From Nephromyces sp. MM_2019 (Eukaryota; Apicomplexa; Aconoidasida; Nephromycida): 64,000 bases of DNA. Under the pieces are notes generated by a model, which was not told the DNA's origin, did no database searches, and saw only the letters and a list, made by a program, of their open reading frames with translations. Position 1 is the first letter of the stretch. Every line of letters starts with the position of its first letter. The position numbers were made by a program, and so were the translations under genes. Below, one piece after another: positions 62,746 to 64,000 of this stretch. The stretch is from the NCBI GenBank assembly GCA_015657535.1, contig JADHZB010001838.1:1-64000 (forward strand). The letters run 5' to 3'.

Positions 62746-64000
62746 GCATGGCTGCTTTTTTTATGTCCCACCAGCTGGTATGAATGATGTATAGCTCTTA
62801 TTGTTTGCTACCCATCGAAGTTCCTTAATCTTGCTAATTTTGATTTTTTCTATCGCGGAAATTCTGTTTTATGTAGAAAAGTTGTGTAAGATCAAGCGGT
62901 TTTTGCTCACTAATGTAAAAAGATGAAAAAGAAAATAAAAACCTTATCTCCAACTTTTAAGCCTTTTCAAAAACAATTTCGTTTAAGAAAAGTCAATCTT
63001 CGCTAACTTTAAGAAGGAAACTCATGATCATCCAATGCTATTGCACTACTTATTAAATTGTATCCTGAATCAAAGCAGTATCTTTTCGACCAGGAAGTTA
63101 AACGGGGTTTATAAATTATTTTACTTTGTTGTGGAGAAGATGCTTTTAATCAGATTTAATCACTGAAGAGGGTATTTTTTCCCATAAGTGTGTTTGAGTA
63201 CAAGTACATATCCCCTTTCTTGTCCATTTCGAAACACGCGAAAAAGTATTAATATGATAACTTTATTTGACGCACATATTTACGTGGTGCCTTAAGTTAT
63301 GCGTAAACTATGGCTGCCTAGTTTTGGCGATGAGTTAAATTTAGGGCGAAATATCTTGAAGAACTAAGCCCTTACCCAAGGAGAATTTCATATTCCCCCT
63401 ACGAAGAGTGAAACAATTCTGCCTTGCTTACCTTGTCTATCACCAAAGTTCTAGTGCTCATTATAGCTGTCAGCCAAACACTATGACAATACAAAATTTG
63501 TGGCCCTTATTCTCGGTCGAAATTTCTTAGTGGACAGTTAATGGCTTTGGCACTCATTTAAGTGCAAAGCACCATCTACCGAAGGCTTTACAGCCGCTAG
63601 CTAGGAGCCGCTTCTGTGGCTACCCAGTTGTATTGCTTTCCAGTTATAGCCCTGGCTTTATGACATGGAATATAAAGCATTACAGCGATTTATGCCAGTG
63701 GCACTAACCCTCTATTGCCTCAAGGGTAAGCTATGCTATTAGCTCTACTTTTCACGAAACTATCATACCAACTCTTTGAATATTCACTTAGGTATCTACG
63801 GCCGCCTTAAAAAAGTGTTCTTGGAGTCCAGTGTCGCATGCCGATATATCCATGTACACACTGCCCAAGTGACCCGTGGGGAATGCTTCAAATACGCATA
63901 AAGTCCTTTTTGAAAGCTTCCATATAAGGTGTAGCTTTTTCCATGTCACTAACGCTTTTTAGAACCAATTTTGAATATACTTTACCACTTTTAATCTACT
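62746..64000. other. No confident gene; coding-like remnants at 63370-63850
   Basis: Composition becomes more balanced after about 63370. On plus, an open stretch of about 50 codons (FPLRRVKQFCLAYLVYH) and another of about 60 codons separated by a stop read like decayed protein, similar in character to the 53710-58451 region. No motif recognised. Confidence 0.35.

Overview
This is a eukaryotic nuclear window: AT-rich, with genes on both strands cut into many short exons by GT-AG introns, and no bacterial operon signals. The best-supported genes are conserved eukaryotic ones (PIGC/GPI2, EIF3E, TMCO1, a YfcD-like Nudix hydrolase, SPRTN). A FASTK-like helical-repeat protein with a likely mitochondrial leader, a (TTTAGGG)n telomere-type array inside an intron, and heavy simple-repeat content fit an alveolate, most likely an apicomplexan of coccidian grade. 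That placement is inference; plants and green algae share the same telomere unit.

Layout. 1-348: 130-base tandem repeat. 673-5545 (-): PIGC/GPI2 in 12 exons, with long repeat tracts in its introns. 5546-8228: no convincing gene. 8229-15777 (-): EIF3E in 12 exons, ending in an RGG-rich tail. 16000-19351: minisatellites and possible exon fragments. 19352-23962 (-): FASTK-like helical-repeat protein. 24180-24545: 30-base minisatellite. 24900-25196 (-): last exon of a possible CTF8-like protein. 26232-26942 (+): unresolved coding-like stretch. 28582-31280 (-): TMCO1 in 4 exons. 31281-34955: AT-rich and purine/pyrimidine-rich, no gene seen. 34956-40109 (+): Nudix hydrolase, with a telomere-type array and an assembly gap in intron 3. 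42032-42502 (-): unidentified 156-residue protein. 44666-44878 (+): LYR-motif protein. 46657-53709: small or broken coding pieces, including a possible BAR/sorting-nexin-like protein. 53710-58451: decayed coding-like sequence. 58602-62542 (+): Spartan/SPRTN protease in 7 exons. 62494-62745 (-): convergent small ORF overlapping the SPRTN 3' end.

Exon models were built by hand: exons were joined only where GT/AG sites and reading phases agree and, for named genes, where the joined protein keeps co-linear similarity to the family as I remember it. PIGC (960 nt), EIF3E (1791 nt), TMCO1 (570 nt), SPRTN (930 nt) and the FASTK-like gene (1767 nt) all close in frame. No alignment or database search was run.

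The genes do not form one pathway. They cover GPI-anchor synthesis and membrane-protein biogenesis at the ER (PIGC, TMCO1), translation initiation (EIF3E), organelle function (FASTK-like, LYR-motif), nucleotide or isoprenoid-type hydrolysis (Nudix) and DNA-protein crosslink repair (SPRTN). I found no gene cluster that looks like a new system. The most unusual points are the SUMO-interaction-like motif at the SPRTN N-terminus, the RGG tail on EIF3E, the telomere-type array in a gene intron, and the strand-biased TG runs in introns.
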